Source: Paenibacillus dokdonensis (lineage in GTDB: Bacteria; Bacillota; Bacilli; Paenibacillales; Paenibacillaceae). Taken from it: a stretch of 64,000 nt of DNA. Positions 63,457 through 64,000 of this stretch are shown here, piece by piece; within the stretch, counting starts at the first letter, position 1, and the number at the start of each line of letters is the position of its first letter. The notes below the pieces were generated by a model. That model made no database searches and was not told the origin of the DNA. It worked only from the letters and a program-made list of their open reading frames with translations. The DNA lies in the NCBI RefSeq assembly GCF_004916975.1, contig NZ_STGQ01000002.1, forward strand, positions 62,001 through 126,000. The letters run 5' to 3'. A program made the translations under genes and the position numbers.

Positions 63457-63485
63457 ATATTAACGTATTTGTCAACCCATGTCAA
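63457..63485 (-). promoter_or_regulatory. metK promoter
   Basis: TTGACA (63485-63480), 17 bp, TAATAT (63462-63457) on the minus strand, a near-consensus sigma-A promoter about 110 bp before the metK start. Confidence 0.75.
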
Positions 63486-63508
63486 TAAAAGTAGATCGAT
63501 GATACCCG

Positions 63509-63784
63509 TTACAGCAGGCTTTGCTGCGCCTGACGAATCAGCCGTTTGGTCATTTCTCCGCCAACAGATCCGTTCTCACGAGAAGTCAGATGCCCGCCGT
63601 AAGATTCACCACCTGCAAACGAGCCACCAGCTTCGCCCAATTCCCCGGCAAACTCGGTGTCTGCGCTGCCATGACCTGAGCCATAAGCCGCGCCAAGCCC
63701 AAATTCAGAAGCAATTTCGTACTTCATTTGATTCAGCATATTGCGGGATTCCGGAACCACTGTACGATTACTGTTTCTAGTCAT
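63509..63784 (-). CDS. Alpha/beta-type small acid-soluble spore protein with Gly-rich insert
   Basis: 91 residues from the ATG at 63784, which follows AGGAGGTG. The two SASP halves are present: NQMKYEIASEFG (18-29, containing the germination protease site in EIASEFG) and GGEMTKRLIRQAQQ (75-88). They coat and protect spore DNA. Between them is an unusual insert of about 35 residues (31-65) rich in Gly, Ala and Ser, not present in typical 60-70 residue members. It marks the organism as a spore former. Confidence 0.9.
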   Translation of the reverse strand: MTRNSNRTVVPESRNMLNQMKYEIASEFGLGAAYGSGHGSADTEFAGELGEAGGSFAGGESYGGHLTSRENGSVGGEMTKRLIRQAQQSLL

Positions 63785-63913
63785 TTTACTAACACCTCCT
63801 GCATATTGGTACTGCAAGAGTATTATTTGTAATTTTGTTCACTCTAGACGTATAAATGATTGTTACTTATGGCAAAAATAAGCTTATAGATGTGAACATA
63901 TTTAATGAAGAGA

Positions 63914-64000
63914 TTATTGGATCGAATATCCACCGCGCACCATGACAATCAAACTATATGTATTGCCTTCTTGCACCATGATACCCCGTCCATCTCTTGG
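63914..64000 (-). CDS. C-terminal end of an unidentified gene at the right edge
   Basis: The minus strand gives 28 codons and a TAA stop (63916-63914). The peptide has the character of real protein (GIMVQEGNTYSLIVMVRGGY, beta-strand rich). The remainder lies outside the window and the family cannot be named. About 130 bp separate it from the spore protein gene. Confidence 0.5.
   Translation of the reverse strand, partial: PRDGRGIMVQEGNTYSLIVMVRGGYSIQ

Noticed and set aside
63350..63508. SAM riboswitch (S-box) in front of metK
   Set aside because: The leader is too short and none of the conserved S-box segments is present.
1..64000. CRISPR arrays, tRNA or rRNA genes, prophage or restriction-defence systems
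   Set aside because: No spaced direct repeats, no cloverleaf or rRNA sequence and no phage structural or nuclease genes were seen; the only mobile elements are the two insertion sequences.

Overview
The window comes from a low-to-mid GC, flagellated, spore-forming Firmicute, most likely Paenibacillus or a close relative. The evidence is a degS-degU-comFA-comFC-yvyF-flgM-flgN-flgK-flgL-fliW-csrA-hag-flaG-fliD-fliS-fliT block, hpf-secA-prfB (RF2 with its programmed frameshift), an alpha/beta-type spore protein, and SLH-domain and copper-amine-oxidase-like cell-surface proteins. No rRNA, tRNA or CRISPR array was seen.

Layout. 1-2.5 kb: a methyltransferase cut by the left edge, fabH behind a strong promoter with a FapR-like operator, and an orphan prepilin-like gene. 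2.6-11.5 kb: a complete arginine cluster on the minus strand, transcribed argC-argJ-argB-argD-argF-argG-argH, with an ARG-box promoter in front of argC. Two of its spacers (argB/argD and argF/argG) hold copies of a structured intergenic repeat, and argF is followed by a decayed tandem duplication of its own 3' end. 11.7-18.1 kb: a YitT-family membrane protein, prfB, secA, hpf and a cold-shock gene.

18.4-40.1 kb: an AT-rich accessory island between hpf/csp and the flagellar genes. In Bacillus subtilis fliT lies next to hpf (yvyD), so the island splits an otherwise conserved order. It carries an ISL3-family element with a perfect 8-bp target duplication, an IS1182-family element, and about twelve genes for a surface glycan: five GT2 glycosyltransferase genes, several fused to TPR-like repeats or methyltransferase domains; a DegT-type aminotransferase; an ATP-grasp ligase; three further methyltransferases; a CDP-glycerol glycerophosphotransferase-like enzyme fused to TPR repeats; and TagD. 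One gene has a sigma-D-type promoter and another sits 18 bp behind fliT, so the island probably builds and attaches a flagellin O-glycan, possibly with a glycerol-phosphate and an amide-linked group.

40.1-48.5 kb: the late flagellar genes, with sigma-D promoters at hag and flaG and two CsrA-type sites in the hag leader, i.e. the FliW-CsrA-Hag circuit. 48.6-54.8 kb: comFC, comFA (with a very GC-rich central stretch), a 600-bp gene-free block with several DnaA-box-like nonamers, a small membrane protein, and degU/degS. 54.9-64 kb: two large exported proteins (phosphodiester-glycosidase-like; SwmB/SLH surface protein), metK with a leader hairpin but no S-box, a glycine-rich spore protein, and the C-terminus of a gene at the right edge.
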